60,819 bases of DNA. It comes from an uncultured Butyrivibrio sp. (GTDB taxonomy: Bacteria > Bacillota > Clostridia > Lachnospirales > Lachnospiraceae). Below, in pieces: positions 29,150 through 40,600 of this stretch. A model generated the notes under the pieces. It saw only the letters and a program-made list of their open reading frames with translations. It was not told the DNA's origin and did no database searches. The DNA lies in contig CAMNOS010000003.1 in NCBI GenBank assembly GCA_946546925.1, forward strand, positions 1-60,819. The letters run 5' to 3'. Each line of letters opens with the position of its first letter. The first letter of the stretch is position 1. A program made the position numbers and the translations under genes.

Positions 29150-29956
29150 TCAGGGCTCATACAGAAGTTCAAACGACTCATAGTGGTCATCAGTGTAATA
29201 AATGTAGCCGTCATCGGAATAGATTATGCGCTTTGCCCCGCGCTTGCTTTTGCCAAGAGTATCTATATCGCACTCCCGGTATTCCCGATCTTCAGGCAAA
29301 AGCCCCTCATAGTTGCCAAAGTAATCGCCTCCAATGCACTTGCCCGGCGCGAATTCTTCCAGACCACCTCCGCTCCAGCCCAGCTTTTTGGCCTGTTTCT
29401 TGGTGATAAAATTAGAAGGAAGTCTGCCGTATGTGTGTATATAAAGAGCCACGTCTTCCTTGGTAGTGTAGGAGCCGCCCTCGTCAGGAACAGGCTCTTT
29501 GGCGGAAGTGCCATCCGAAAACGCAGAGTTCTTCGCATCCGCATAGCCTGACGCCGCATCCGCCTCCGACATGTTATTGTTTCCGGAATCAGTTGCATTG
29601 TTCTTCCCAGACCCTGACGTAGCTTGACTTCCCAGTTCTGCTGCACTGTCCTTTCCATACTCGGCCGAAGCTTCACTGCCGGGTTCTGCAGCACTTTCAT
29701 CTGTGCCACCGGTATCAAGTTCGAACTCGAATGTGGACGATGCGCCTGCCGATTCTTCTGAAACAGACTGCACATTTAATGCAGCATCTGCAGCTATCTG
29801 CTCTGCGCTGTTCTTCCTTCCGCATCCGGAAAGTGAAATGCACAGCACCATAACAAGTACAAAGGGAAGCAGATTGCCTTTTATAACCCGCCCAATGGAG
29901 CCATCAAGCCTTATCCTTCGTCGTGTATTTTCAATTATTCCGCTCATGTCAATCAT
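29150..29956 (-). CDS. Lipoprotein with C-terminal barnase/RNase N1-type ribonuclease domain
   Basis: Lipobox LCISLSGCG; long Ser/Ala/Asp-rich linker; VALYIHTYGRLPSNFITKKQAKKLGW...APGKCIGGDYFGNYEGLLP...YRECDID...KRIIYSDDGYIYYTDDHYESF matches barnase including its catalytic Glu, Arg and His. Confidence 0.9.
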   Translation of the reverse strand: MIDMSGIIENTRRRIRLDGSIGRVIKGNLLPFVLVMVLCISLSGCGRKNSAEQIAADAALNVQSVSEESAGASSTFEFELDTGGTDESAAEPGSEASAEYGKDSAAELGSQATSGSGKNNATDSGNNNMSEADAASGYADAKNSAFSDGTSAKEPVPDEGGSYTTKEDVALYIHTYGRLPSNFITKKQAKKLGWSGGGLEEFAPGKCIGGDYFGNYEGLLPEDREYRECDIDTLGKSKRGAKRIIYSDDGYIYYTDDHYESFELLYEP

Positions 29957-30016
29957 AATGTCTCTCTAAGTTATATTCCAAATCAGATCATATCCCAACA
30001 TCCAAAAAAGACACAT

Positions 30017-31174
30017 TCAGCCCAGTACAGCTCTTACAACCTCATCAGCCCGCGCAGACAGTTCTGAGGCAAGCTGTGCGTCAATGTCCCTGACCCATGG
30101 ATTCTTATGTGAATCATCTAAAGCGTGAGCACTGCCGTCTTCAGATATTGTGCTGCAGGCGCCATCCCCGGAAGATAGAATTGTTGTTCCATATTCGCCG
30201 TAAAACGTTAAAGGCTCATCTTTGGTTATTCCGCCCCAGCCAGAAAACCGCTCAGGGGCTATACTTGCATCCATTTCGCAGTCAATGAAAACAGTCCTTG
30301 CCTCTTCCCTCCAGGGACGTCCCAAAAAGACGCTTCCATCCTCACAGCCCGGAGCGCCGTATATCCTGCAGTTCCTGAAAACAAAGCCGAGGTTTTCAGA
30401 AAGTCCGCAGGCCGCTGTTATATATCCGTTTATAAGCCGCTCGGTGACATCTATCTGATCCTTGTCAAGTCTGCCCTCATGCGCCCCTGAATCCTTCATT
30501 GTAAGATCACCGGTCTTTGAAGCTGATACCGCTTCATTACTGCTCTGTGAAATACTCTCTACGGCAGTCCTTCTCCGATCATGCATCCTGTCATTGCAGA
30601 TGATCTCACATCCATCAAACACAGCGTCCGCGCCGCCAAAGATGAAGTCCACGTCCCCCGTAATATGGCAGTTCTTGTAGTACTGCTTCGTAAGGCGCCT
30701 TTCGGTCATAAGTCTGGGCCCCATAAAACCGTTCTTCTGCCTTGCACTCACAGGGAGCGGTGCACAGAAGAGCGTATCCTGGCAGCCTGTCATCTCAACA
30801 TTCTCAAAAAGGCACAGATCCGCATCAGCATAGACAGCAACAGCCTGGCCCACAACCCTGCCGTCGCCTGCACTGTTTTTGATCGTCATGTTCCTGACAC
30901 AGACTCTCCCGCCGCCAAAGAACGCAGTATAACTTCTGAAGGTCCCGCGCTTTGAGCCGTCCTCCATAACTTCGTTGGCATAGTCATCAAAATCTATCAC
31001 GGTTTTGTCGATTCCTGCTCCAATAAAGGTAATATCTCTTTTTTCGCAAAAGAGCTTCTCTCTGAATACACCTTCTCCAATGATTATCTCAGCCTTCTCT
31101 TCATAAGGAACCGCATTGATTGCTTCCTGTACTGTAGAGAAATCTCCACCGCTCTTTTCAACCCGTATCTGCAT
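30017..31174 (-). CDS. Pectinesterase (carbohydrate esterase family 8)
   Basis: DFSTVQEAINAVP, GDVDFIFGGADAVFDGCEI, VFLGRPWREEARTVFIDCEM; no signal peptide. Confidence 0.9.
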   Translation of the reverse strand: MQIRVEKSGGDFSTVQEAINAVPYEEKAEIIIGEGVFREKLFCEKRDITFIGAGIDKTVIDFDDYANEVMEDGSKRGTFRSYTAFFGGGRVCVRNMTIKNSAGDGRVVGQAVAVYADADLCLFENVEMTGCQDTLFCAPLPVSARQKNGFMGPRLMTERRLTKQYYKNCHITGDVDFIFGGADAVFDGCEIICNDRMHDRRRTAVESISQSSNEAVSASKTGDLTMKDSGAHEGRLDKDQIDVTERLINGYITAACGLSENLGFVFRNCRIYGAPGCEDGSVFLGRPWREEARTVFIDCEMDASIAPERFSGWGGITKDEPLTFYGEYGTTILSSGDGACSTISEDGSAHALDDSHKNPWVRDIDAQLASELSARADEVVRAVLG

Positions 31175-31241
31175 ATATTATCTACTCCGTTTGCATAAGG
31201 CTCTGGTTCTCGCCCTTGGAAAATCCGCCAATTAACCGCCG

Positions 31242-32816
31242 TCAGTTCATGTACTTCACATCAGTAAGTTCTGACTTCTCGACATTTATAAGCTCAGGAG
31301 CATCATCTGCGCTGCCCTTGATCTCAACGTTTTTCAGCACCAGTTCTCTGACATTCTTGGCGTAGATACTTCTCCCGCTCATCTTATCAAAATTGTCCAT
31401 CATGACAGGTGTCTCCGGAACCCTCTCACCTTCAGGCAGGAACGAAAGCCTGATGTTTTCAAAAGAGAGCCTTCCGATAGGACTCTCCGGAAGCCCCACG
31501 CCGCAGAGCATGCAGGCACTTACACCGGTACACTCTATATTTCTTCCTGCTATTGTTCCTATAGAAGGGGTCATCTCATCAACAGGCGCAGGATTCTGAT
31601 TCTGAACATAGTCGCTGTGCCCGTCCGGATCACAGAAATAGAACATATTCACAGTAAATGGCATATGCACGCCGTCCATAATGATGTTCTCAAAGAGGAT
31701 GTCGTCGAGAACAGATCTCTCGCCTCTTCCCCGCCTCGTCTTTATACGAAGCCCTCTGTCAGTTCCGTCAAAGACGCACTTTGAAACCCTGACGTTTCTC
31801 ACACCGCCTGCAGCCTCGGAGCCGACAGTGACGCTTCCGTGCCCTCTCTCAAATCTGCAGTTGCGGATATACACATCCTCCGTCACCTTATGATGCTTAA
31901 GACTCATGTAGTATTTGCCGCTCTTGATGGCCATGCAGTCATCACCCACTGAGATGACTGTTCCAAGCACAAGAACATTCCTGCAGCTCTCAGGGTCCAG
32001 ACCGTCAGTATTGGGTGAATCCGACGGATTATTGATGTAGAGATTAAGAAAAGAAATGTCCTCACAATAGTAGGGATGCACAGTCCAGCAGGGTGAATTC
32101 ATCACCTTGATATTCTGCAGTCTTACATTTCTGCATCTGGAAAGGAAAATGTCATTGGGCCTCCATGCACATCTCTTTACTTTGGGTTTGACCCACCAGT
32201 CAGAGTTCTGCGCATTTCCGTCTATAGTTCCCGGTCCGATGATATTGAGATTCTCAGCATCTATAGCCGTTATCAGCGATGCAAACATATCCAGGGGATT
32301 GCCTTCCCAGGTTCCAAGGTTGTATTCTCCCTTTTCATCTGTCGTCATGGTCATTCCCGGCAGCACCGGATAATGATTCCTGTCTGTATCTCCCAGGATA
32401 CGAGCTCCTTCATCGATAAACAGCGTCATGTCGCTCTTTAGGAAAAGAGCTGCTGAGAGGTAATCTCCTGCCGGAAGGTATACTGTGCCCGCCTTGGGAC
32501 AGCATGCAATTGCAGCCTGAATGGCCGCTGTGTCACTGGTGATGCCGTCTCCTTTGGCCCCAAATTTCCTTACATCAAGAAGCACAGACTCGTGCTCGGT
32601 CACAAACTCTTTTTCGCAGTCACCGATCCTGATCACATATTTTGTATCAGGCAAAAGACCTGCTACTGTCAGGACATTCCGGTCGGTACACAGGCTCTTT
32701 TGCCCGTTAATAAATACCTCAAACTCCTCGTCCTGTTTAAAAATGCTCTCTGAAACAAGCTCCACCGTCACACTTCTGTTAAATACTTCAACTATGTTAA
32801 ACATCGCGCCCTCCAA
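31242..32816 (-). CDS. Glycoside hydrolase family 28 (polygalacturonase)
   Basis: DVRKFGAKGDGITSDTAAIQAAI, NTDGLDPESC, VGDDCMAIKSG, RGHGSVTVGSE, RIKT; no signal peptide. Confidence 0.92.
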   Translation of the reverse strand: MEGAMFNIVEVFNRSVTVELVSESIFKQDEEFEVFINGQKSLCTDRNVLTVAGLLPDTKYVIRIGDCEKEFVTEHESVLLDVRKFGAKGDGITSDTAAIQAAIACCPKAGTVYLPAGDYLSAALFLKSDMTLFIDEGARILGDTDRNHYPVLPGMTMTTDEKGEYNLGTWEGNPLDMFASLITAIDAENLNIIGPGTIDGNAQNSDWWVKPKVKRCAWRPNDIFLSRCRNVRLQNIKVMNSPCWTVHPYYCEDISFLNLYINNPSDSPNTDGLDPESCRNVLVLGTVISVGDDCMAIKSGKYYMSLKHHKVTEDVYIRNCRFERGHGSVTVGSEAAGGVRNVRVSKCVFDGTDRGLRIKTRRGRGERSVLDDILFENIIMDGVHMPFTVNMFYFCDPDGHSDYVQNQNPAPVDEMTPSIGTIAGRNIECTGVSACMLCGVGLPESPIGRLSFENIRLSFLPEGERVPETPVMMDNFDKMSGRSIYAKNVRELVLKNVEIKGSADDAPELINVEKSELTDVKYMN

Positions 32817-32897
32817 TAAAAAACTGTGCTATCATTAAAAAAATCATAGCACAGTTTATAGTAAAATCCTTGTAAAAAAATGAAGAAAAACTATGAG

Positions 32898-33710
32898 TTA
32901 TTGGCATATCCATTCATCTATGATCCGGGCAGTTATATCAAGCTGTTCCTGGTTGGTTATAGCAGGCTCTCCATCATTCTCCTGTATACCGTAACTGCCG
33001 AAATATGAGTGGATCCCGCCTTCTATTACTTCCTCTCTGGCATCCCCGGGCCAGTAGGATCTGCTCTTCTCATAATTCTCCATATTGAGCACTCCGTCGT
33101 TGGATCCCCTGATCGATATAAACCTAAGTGTCGTACCAGACAGATCGTCTGCGGGATATGAAGCGCAGAGTATAAGCCCTTTAAAGCCGCCTACCAGGTC
33201 TCCCCTATCGTTTTTTGCTTTATCAGCAAGATAATTTGCAGCCGCGACGCCCCCAAGTGAATGTCCTGCCAGATACCAGTCAAGCCCGTTCACAAGAGCC
33301 ATCTCATCTGCATATTTCCTGCGTATATCATCAATGGCATCAACGTTCAGAAACGCAAGATTGCCTCTCATCCTGGGGATCACACAGATATACCCCATAT
33401 CCGACAGCTCATACATAAGGCTGCTGTAGGCCGAATACTCAACCTTGCCACCGGGATAGAAGACTACAACAGCCTTGACATCATGGTCTGCAGGAATAAA
33501 TACCGTCCCGGTCTCGTCTGTATATGCAGTCACGCTATCACCGATCAGATCTGCAATTTCTTGAATTGTCCCTGTATCAGCAGCGTAATAATCACTCGTA
33601 TATATCCTGAATGCTGCGAAAAGAGCTATAGCAACTACTATCAGCACAGCAAGTACAATACCAATGACTCTTTTTACACTTATCTTTTTTTTCAAAAGAG
33701 ATATCACCAA
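32898..33710 (-). CDS. Alpha/beta hydrolase
   Basis: N-terminal TM, VVVFYPGGKVEYSAYSSLMYELSDMGYICVIPRMRGNLAF, AGHSLGG nucleophile elbow. Confidence 0.87.
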   Translation of the reverse strand: MVISLLKKKISVKRVIGIVLAVLIVVAIALFAAFRIYTSDYYAADTGTIQEIADLIGDSVTAYTDETGTVFIPADHDVKAVVVFYPGGKVEYSAYSSLMYELSDMGYICVIPRMRGNLAFLNVDAIDDIRRKYADEMALVNGLDWYLAGHSLGGVAAANYLADKAKNDRGDLVGGFKGLILCASYPADDLSGTTLRFISIRGSNDGVLNMENYEKSRSYWPGDAREEVIEGGIHSYFGSYGIQENDGEPAITNQEQLDITARIIDEWICQ

Positions 33711-33713
33711 CCC

Positions 33714-34229
33714 TTATCCGGAAACAATCCTGTCAATTATTCTTATCAGTTCAAGAGCACTGTTAAAATCCAGCTGCTCATCCTTCTCTTTGATGATAAC
33801 ATGCCCCTGCCATGAAGCGTCCTGCCTGTACACGACCTGAACCACAAATGTTCCGAGTGCCCCCTTCTTATTCTGGACGTTTCGCACTCCGCACTTCTCT
33901 GCAATGATATCTATTGGAAGTTTGTCTCCATGAGCGGGTTTCTTTCTCTTTAATTCGTCTCTGTCCTTCTTGTCAAACTTTCGTGCAGCAAGTCCTCTCT
34001 GAGGAAAATCCCACTCATCAAAAAGAGCTTCCATCTTTACCATAAGATCGGCAGTCCCGTCAAAAGAAACAGGATCATCCGCATACTGATGATAAAGAAG
34101 GCCCTGATAGTCAGCATTCTGGTTGTCCTCTATACAGATGCAGATCAGATTTCTTGCAAATAACATGTGCTTGCTGTCACTCATAATTCTCGCCATATTC
34201 CTTTTTCTGAAAAATTCAATTATTTTGTC
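33714..34229 (-). CDS. Protein with C-terminal copy of the small 'TFxVxVxYRQxASWQGxV...SALELIRxxD' domain
   Basis: GTFVVQVVYRQDASWQGHVIIKEKDEQLDFNSALELIRIIDRI; paralogous to 34343-34519, 41079-41294 and 41523-41735; start placed at internal Met of the 33714-34247 ORF. Confidence 0.75.
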   Translation of the reverse strand, partial: DKIIEFFRKRNMARIMSDSKHMLFARNLICICIEDNQNADYQGLLYHQYADDPVSFDGTADLMVKMEALFDEWDFPQRGLAARKFDKKDRDELKRKKPAHGDKLPIDIIAEKCGVRNVQNKKGALGTFVVQVVYRQDASWQGHVIIKEKDEQLDFNSALELIRIIDRIVSG

Positions 34230-34281
34230 CATTACAGTATACCACAAGTGGGCATATTTCCCGCATTAAAATCAGAAAACA

Positions 34282-34322
34282 CGGCAAGCCGCGTGACAAA
34301 AATCTACGCGGCTTGCCGTCCA
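34282..34322. terminator. Hairpin, bidirectional terminator candidate
   Basis: ACGGCAAGCCGCGTgacaaaaatctACGCGGCTTGCCGT. Confidence 0.6.
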
Positions 34323-34342
34323 TCCTATATAAACCCAACACA

Positions 34343-34519
34343 CTAAATCTGCTCCGACTCCGAACCAGCCTCCAGCGCCTCATCCATGTGCTTCAATAGC
34401 TCCAGTGGACTTCTGAAGGTCTCTGTGACTCCTTCGTCTGCCCAAGTCACCTTACCATTCCATGAAGCATCATCCGTGTTATCAACTTTAATAACGAAAG
34501 TGCCTTTCTTCCTGTTCAT
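34343..34519 (-). CDS. 58-aa small protein, member of the TFxVKV/SWxG/FRSxLELLKxMDEA family (absent from ORF track)
   Basis: Manual translation: MNRKKGTFVIKVDNTDDASWNGKVTWADEGVTETFRSPLELLKHMDEALEAGSESEQI*; clear similarity to the three other copies in this window. Confidence 0.85.
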   Translation of the reverse strand: MNRKKGTFVIKVDNTDDASWNGKVTWADEGVTETFRSPLELLKHMDEALEAGSESEQI

Positions 34520-34623
34520 AGAATGTCCCTTTCCTTATAACAAAATGATACTCCGGGGCGCATCATATAAATAATCATAGCAGAGAATATTTTTGCAATT
34601 TTGTCTTAAAAAAAAATAAAATA

Positions 34624-34664
34624 AGGCGCCGGATCCATAATGCCGGTCCGGCGCCTTTGATTAA
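34624..34664. terminator. Terminator hairpin downstream of the giant surface protein gene
   Basis: GGCGCCGGatccataatgccggtCCGGCGCC then TTTG. Confidence 0.65.
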
Positions 34665-34698
34665 CTATTCCGAGTACTGAGCATATAAGCTTTCTATA

Positions 34699-37600
34699 TT
34701 ACTCTTCCTCTTCCTTTTTCTTGCCTGTGAGCATGATAGTGATTGCTGCAGCTGCCGAAATAAGGATTGCAAATACTCTGGCTGAAGAATTAGTCTCATC
34801 CTCAGTTCTGCCTCTTCTTGCACCAAGTACAGCAGGCTCCTCAGCTTCCTCTCTTCTCGCACCGAGAACTGCTCCTGAAGGTGTTGTAGGAGTATCTCCT
34901 CCGTCAGGTGTAGGTGTAGGATCGGTCGGAGTAGGATCGTCAGGAATAGTACGGTTCCTGATAGTAAAGTTTCCGTCATTGGTCCGTACTATAAAGTTAC
35001 CCTGAGGGTTCTTTGTATCAGTATCAACTTTCAGAACATACTTGCCTGCTCTCTCAGACTTATCTGTACGAACGACTTTGTAGACAACAGTCTTAAGCGC
35101 TTCAGGCAGAAGAGCCTTACGTGTCTCTTCATCAAGTCTTGTGTCTGTTACGACTACATCTGCATCAAATTCAGGATCTCTTGTACCGGACATCTTGTAG
35201 CGACCTGTTTCTGCAGAAACTGTTACCTCTGCAGGAACTATGTTGAGATAACCCAGCTGATCAGAATTGATCTTAAACTGCTTTGTTACATCTACGCCAT
35301 CCTGATAAATAACAGGATTACTGTCCAGAGCGAACTTATAAGTATGCTCTGCAATATTGGTTCCTTTAGCTGTTACAGAAATGCCGCTCATGATGTACTC
35401 TGCATCAGACCCCTCTACCTTGAAGCTTATGCCCTCAGCTGCTCCTGCAGTGATAGTAAAGAAGTTGCCAATCATCTCTTTGAGCTTCTGTATTGTTCCT
35501 GCCACACCATTGGTATCCTGAACAACATCTGCACCAATTGTGTACTTCTGCTCCTTGCCATTGTATACAGACTCAACGTCCTTGCTTGTAAGCCTAACCT
35601 CATAAGGAGTCTTTCTGTCAGTAATAGTGATCTTACCAGGCTTTACAGTAATATCGTAGTTGTCAGTTACAGTCTCTGTGCCGGACTTAACAACAACTGA
35701 AGCCTTATCAATAATTACCTTCTGATCTCCGGGCAGTGTTCTAATGTTTGTTTCATCAACAAATTTGATATCTGACTTGCTTATCTTGTCTTCTCCAACA
35801 AGCTTATCAAGATAATCCTCTGTGATATCATCTGCAGTAACTTTCCAAGGATTTCCACTGTACTCAAATTCCTTCTCGGGAGCAGTTATCTCAATTTTAA
35901 GAGGTGTGATAGTTACTGTTCCTGTAGCCTTGGCTGTTTCATAGTTCTTGTGCTCAGCCATTACATGAATTGTAACCGGTTCCTTAGTTACATTGGTGTA
36001 AGTAGGAAGTGTATCACTCCAATTCTCTCCATCAAGACTGTACTTAAGTGTTGAGCCTTCTACCTTAGCCTTCGCGGTGATGCTGTGAGCATCTGCATCA
36101 TAAGGCGCATTGTAATCAGTTACTGTGATCTCGTTAAACTCTTTGCCTGCTTTATGGATGTGCAGGTAATTAGGCACCTTACTTACCTTGTAATTGCCCT
36201 GTATCTCGTTTTCGATAGTAGCGTCGATGAGATAATCTCCTACGTCTTCACCATCCTGACGGTCAAGTGTGTAGCTGATGAGCTGCTTAGGATCTTCTCC
36301 CTCAACCATCTGCTCGGTAAGATCCTGTACAGTGAGCTCAGGATCATCTTCTCCGTAGAACTTCTCTTTCTCATCTACATATACTGTTACCGGCTTAGGT
36401 GTGATAGTTACTTTTCCGCTTGCTGTGGCATCCTCATAGTTGGGGTTAACTGCCTTAACATATACAGTGGTTCCATTTGTTACGTCTTTGTACTCAGGAG
36501 CAGATGTCTTCCACTCACCATTTTCGCTCTCACTGAAGTAAAGAGTTGTTCCCGCTGTTACTTTAGCAGCTGCTGTGATCGTATGGAATCCACCATCATA
36601 TACGCCATTGTAATCTGTCACTGTAACAGAATTCGTTCCGGCTTTTCTGATCTCGAACTTTCCGTTCTGATAAGTTACCTTATAGTTACCCTGTATCTCA
36701 TCTCCGCTTGGGATGATTCTGTAGTCTGAACCTACATCTTCACCGGGATCACGATTTACATCATAGCTGATAAGATCCTCGGATTCGCCGTTCACAAGTT
36801 CGGATACTTCTGCTTTCAGCTCAGGATCAGCTTCTCCATATGTCTTATCGTTATCCAGTGCAGTAACTTTTACCTCTGCATAATCGATCTTCATTGATCC
36901 GTCTTTTTTAAGCACGAATGTAACTGCTTTTGGATCAAATGCGCTGCCTGTATAAGAGAACTGTGAATCAGCCAGGTTCATGGGATAAGTGCCTACATTT
37001 ATGCCTGATGCACCGCTGCCCGTGTAGGTAATGTCATTCTTAGTAACACTTACAGCCTCTTTGTCTTCATCAACAGCAGAAACTATTTCCCACTCATTGT
37101 ATGTCTGAGTTAAACCATTGTATGTCTTAGATGTATCATCAAGTCCCTTAACGGTAACAGTTACTGTAATGGGCTCGTACTGAGCATAAAGGATGTTAGC
37201 CTTTGGATTAAATGTTCCGGCATCCTTGTTGTCAGCCGCAATGAATGTCTTGTTAAGATCAACTGTTAATCCTTTTCCATCAATCTCTGTATTCCAGGAA
37301 ACCTGCTTGTATCCGGCCTTGGTGTATGTCTTGCCAAGAGCTGTTACTTTATAGTTGACCGGAAGCGGTGAAGGAGTACTAACAGTTATCTGTGCCTGAC
37401 CGGCATCTCCACGACCGGGGTCATAGGTGATGTGTGTTTCTTCATTAACTATTTCTGATTTCTCATATTTAGCTTTCAAAACCACAGCCTTTACAGTGCT
37501 TCCATCTGTCTCTGTGTAATCCTGAAGTATGTCGCCTGTAATCTTAAATGTATTATTGGGAAGGAGAACTGCTCCGTCTCCGCCTTCAACAACCCATCCC

Positions 37601-40600
37601 ATGAATACATGCTTGCTGTCGGGCCTTGCAGGCTGTCCAACAACAACAGAGGAACTGGTCGCATAGCTGTAGTTATCAAAAGGTGCATCGGTTCCAAATT
37701 CGCCGGCATCGTATTTTACTTTTACTACTCCGGGATATCTCCACTTAGCTTCGAGGTGAATTTCAGTCTCGCTACCTGTGGGCTGTCCGTATGAATAAGG
37801 TGTATTTGTGCCCTGCACAAACCATCCTACAAGCTGCCAGTCGCCATGTGATACATTCGCATCAAGACTTCCTCTTTCAACAGTCTCGAACTGTCCCAGC
37901 TCTTCGATATACTTAAGGGTAAATTTCATTCCGTCAGGTTTTTCAACTTTGGCACCCTCGCCCTCATGTAAAATCACAGTATAGAGGATAGGTTTCCAAT
38001 AGCCGTAGAGTACAAAGTTGTTGGGCGGCATAGTCTCTGAATCCCAGTCAAACTTTGCTGTGCCATTCTTGTCTTTGTACCAGCCCTCGAATGTAAATCC
38101 GTTCTTGTTACTGGTATTAACTTCAGGTGTCTTATCGCTGTAAGCGCCAAGAGTTTCCTCGAAAAGGATTCCCTTTATACTGCCAACTTCTGTTGTACTG
38201 CCCTTATAGTTTTCAACAAAGGTTATGTTGCCTGCATTTCTCTTGTGACGGATATACAGGTTGTTATTCTCACCGTATACCACAATAGGATTGCCCTGGT
38301 ATACATCAGCATCTGCAACCTTCTTCCAGGCTGACTCATCAGTCGGGTATGAAGTTCCTACATAGTATTCATATACCGTGAATCCTTCATATTTATCGGA
38401 GAAGTAGAAGTATGCATCTACATATCCCGTTTTGCTGTTGTTTTTACCGTATTTGTAATATCTTGCCGGATAGGTATTGGTGTTATCAGGGTTCTCAGGA
38501 TTGTATGTGTGGTCTACATTCTCTTTGTAGTGATAAATGGAATGTGGATGCTCTGTGTCATACTGAACCAGAACGTTACCAATATTGTCAATTTTAGTGT
38601 AGTATGGAGTATATTCAGGAGTAACTGCATATAATGTCGTATCATAAAGGAAAGATGCCAGGAATGTGTAGTGAGTTCCGGCTACAGTTCCATCTTCCTT
38701 TAATTCATCATACCACTCGTATTCTGTGGGCCATTCAGCATCTTTAACCTGGCTGAAGTTCTGCTCATACAACCCGGTTACGACTTTATAAGTGTTCTGA
38801 ACAATTTTGTTATTTCTCTTCGTTACTGTCACAAATTTCACAGTAATCTCGTCTCTGTCATAGTAAACATTAACTACTGAATTACCGGCAATATCAAGAT
38901 CCACATTCTTATCGCTCTTGGATACATTCTTGGTAAAGTGATCAAGACTGAAGTTTGCTGTAGAATTCTTGATTGTCTCAACATTTCCAGCAATGATGCT
39001 CTCTGTAAGAGTGGCATCAGAAGAAATAGTAAATTCCTTACTTGCACCAAAGTCATACTTCTTATCTGCATCAGAGGCCTCAACAGAATCTGATACCTGC
39101 TGTTTCCAGACAATAACTGTATATTTGATGCTATCATTTTCTTTCCAATGAGCATATACTTTCACATCACTTGAAAGTGCGCTGTTCCAGTCAAATTCAG
39201 CGCCACCCTCAGCCTCTGTAAACCAGCCGAGGAACTCATAGCCTGAACGAATAGGATCATCCGGCTTGGAAGCAGAAGGTTTCTTGCCATACTCAACAAA
39301 AACAGGTGCTGTATATGTTGCTCCCTTGCCATTCTTATCAAAAGTGATCCAGTGCGCATTGACAACTATAGGATATACTTCATCAACCTGGCTTACATCA
39401 ACTTCTGTCACCTTGTCAGCAGAAGTTGTGGAACCCTCTGATATCGACCATCCCATAAATGCCTGCACGTCGCTCTTAGGTGTAACAGTCTCATCATCAA
39501 GAGCAACCATTGTGCTCTCACCTTCGTTGATGGCAGCTCTCTGAACATGGACAATTTCTCTGTCAACGCCGTCGCCGTTAACACCCATTCCACGGAATGT
39601 TATATAGTATGTAACTCTGATCTTGGCATATACATTGACGATATCATTAGCTGTAACATCACCGACTGTTCCGAATGTTACCTGCTTATCAAATTTGTCA
39701 TCAGCTGTCTTGGTATACCAGCCCTCGAACTCCTTACGTCCCTTTTCACCTGCACCGTAAGAGAGGTCAGGAACTCCGGGATCAACAAGTGTATCGCCTT
39801 TTTTGACAAGCTGAGTATTGATAAGCTTATCTCCATCATAGAAGTTATAGGTGGCAACACTGTGATATTCACCATTAATATCATCAGAGGAACTACCATC
39901 ATTGGCAACGATGAAGATTGAGAACTGTTCAACGTCAAACTCAACTGCTTCAGCGTTACCTGCAGCATCCTTGGATACAGCTGCACTGATCTCCTCAACA
40001 TTGTCGCCGTGGTCGTGAAGAACTGTAAGATTGTCAGTCTCCATTGCCTCTTCAAGAGCAAGCGTTACGTGTACATATGTCTGATCAGCAGGCTGGATCT
40101 CTTCATTATTATTCCAGAAAGTAATATCGACACCTTTTGCTTCTGTTACGCCATCGCCCAGCTCATCTTTGGCTGTCTCAAGAGCTTTATCCTCAGAGAT
40201 GCCTTTAATGGAAACTGTTGTACCCTCAGGGAATACACCTGATTCTGCATTCACAGAAACGATCATTCCGCCTGCGTGTACATTCTCTTTTACAATTGAA
40301 GGCATCCTGACTTCAACGTCTTCATTGGCCTTGAAGGTAGCTGTGAATGTCGCATCCTCTGTAAGACCGGAAGGAACGATTGTATTGCCCTCTTCTACTA
40401 CTGTTCCCTGCGCATCAACCCATCCTGTAAACTCGTACTCGTCGTTCCAGGCTGTAACTGTTGCGCCCTCAAAAGAAGCAGCTTCATCATTAACATCTAC
40501 AGTCTCAGACTTGCGAGAAAGTGTTCCACCTTTCTGGGTCTTATATGTTACTGTAACAAGCTTCTTCTCAGCCTCTGCTTCAACAGCTATTTCTGTCTCG

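Noticed and set aside
29541-29720. Ser/Ala-rich stretch in the barnase gene as a frameshift artefact
   Set aside because: The frame stays open from lipobox through linker into the conserved RNase domain, so a genuine low-complexity linker is more likely.
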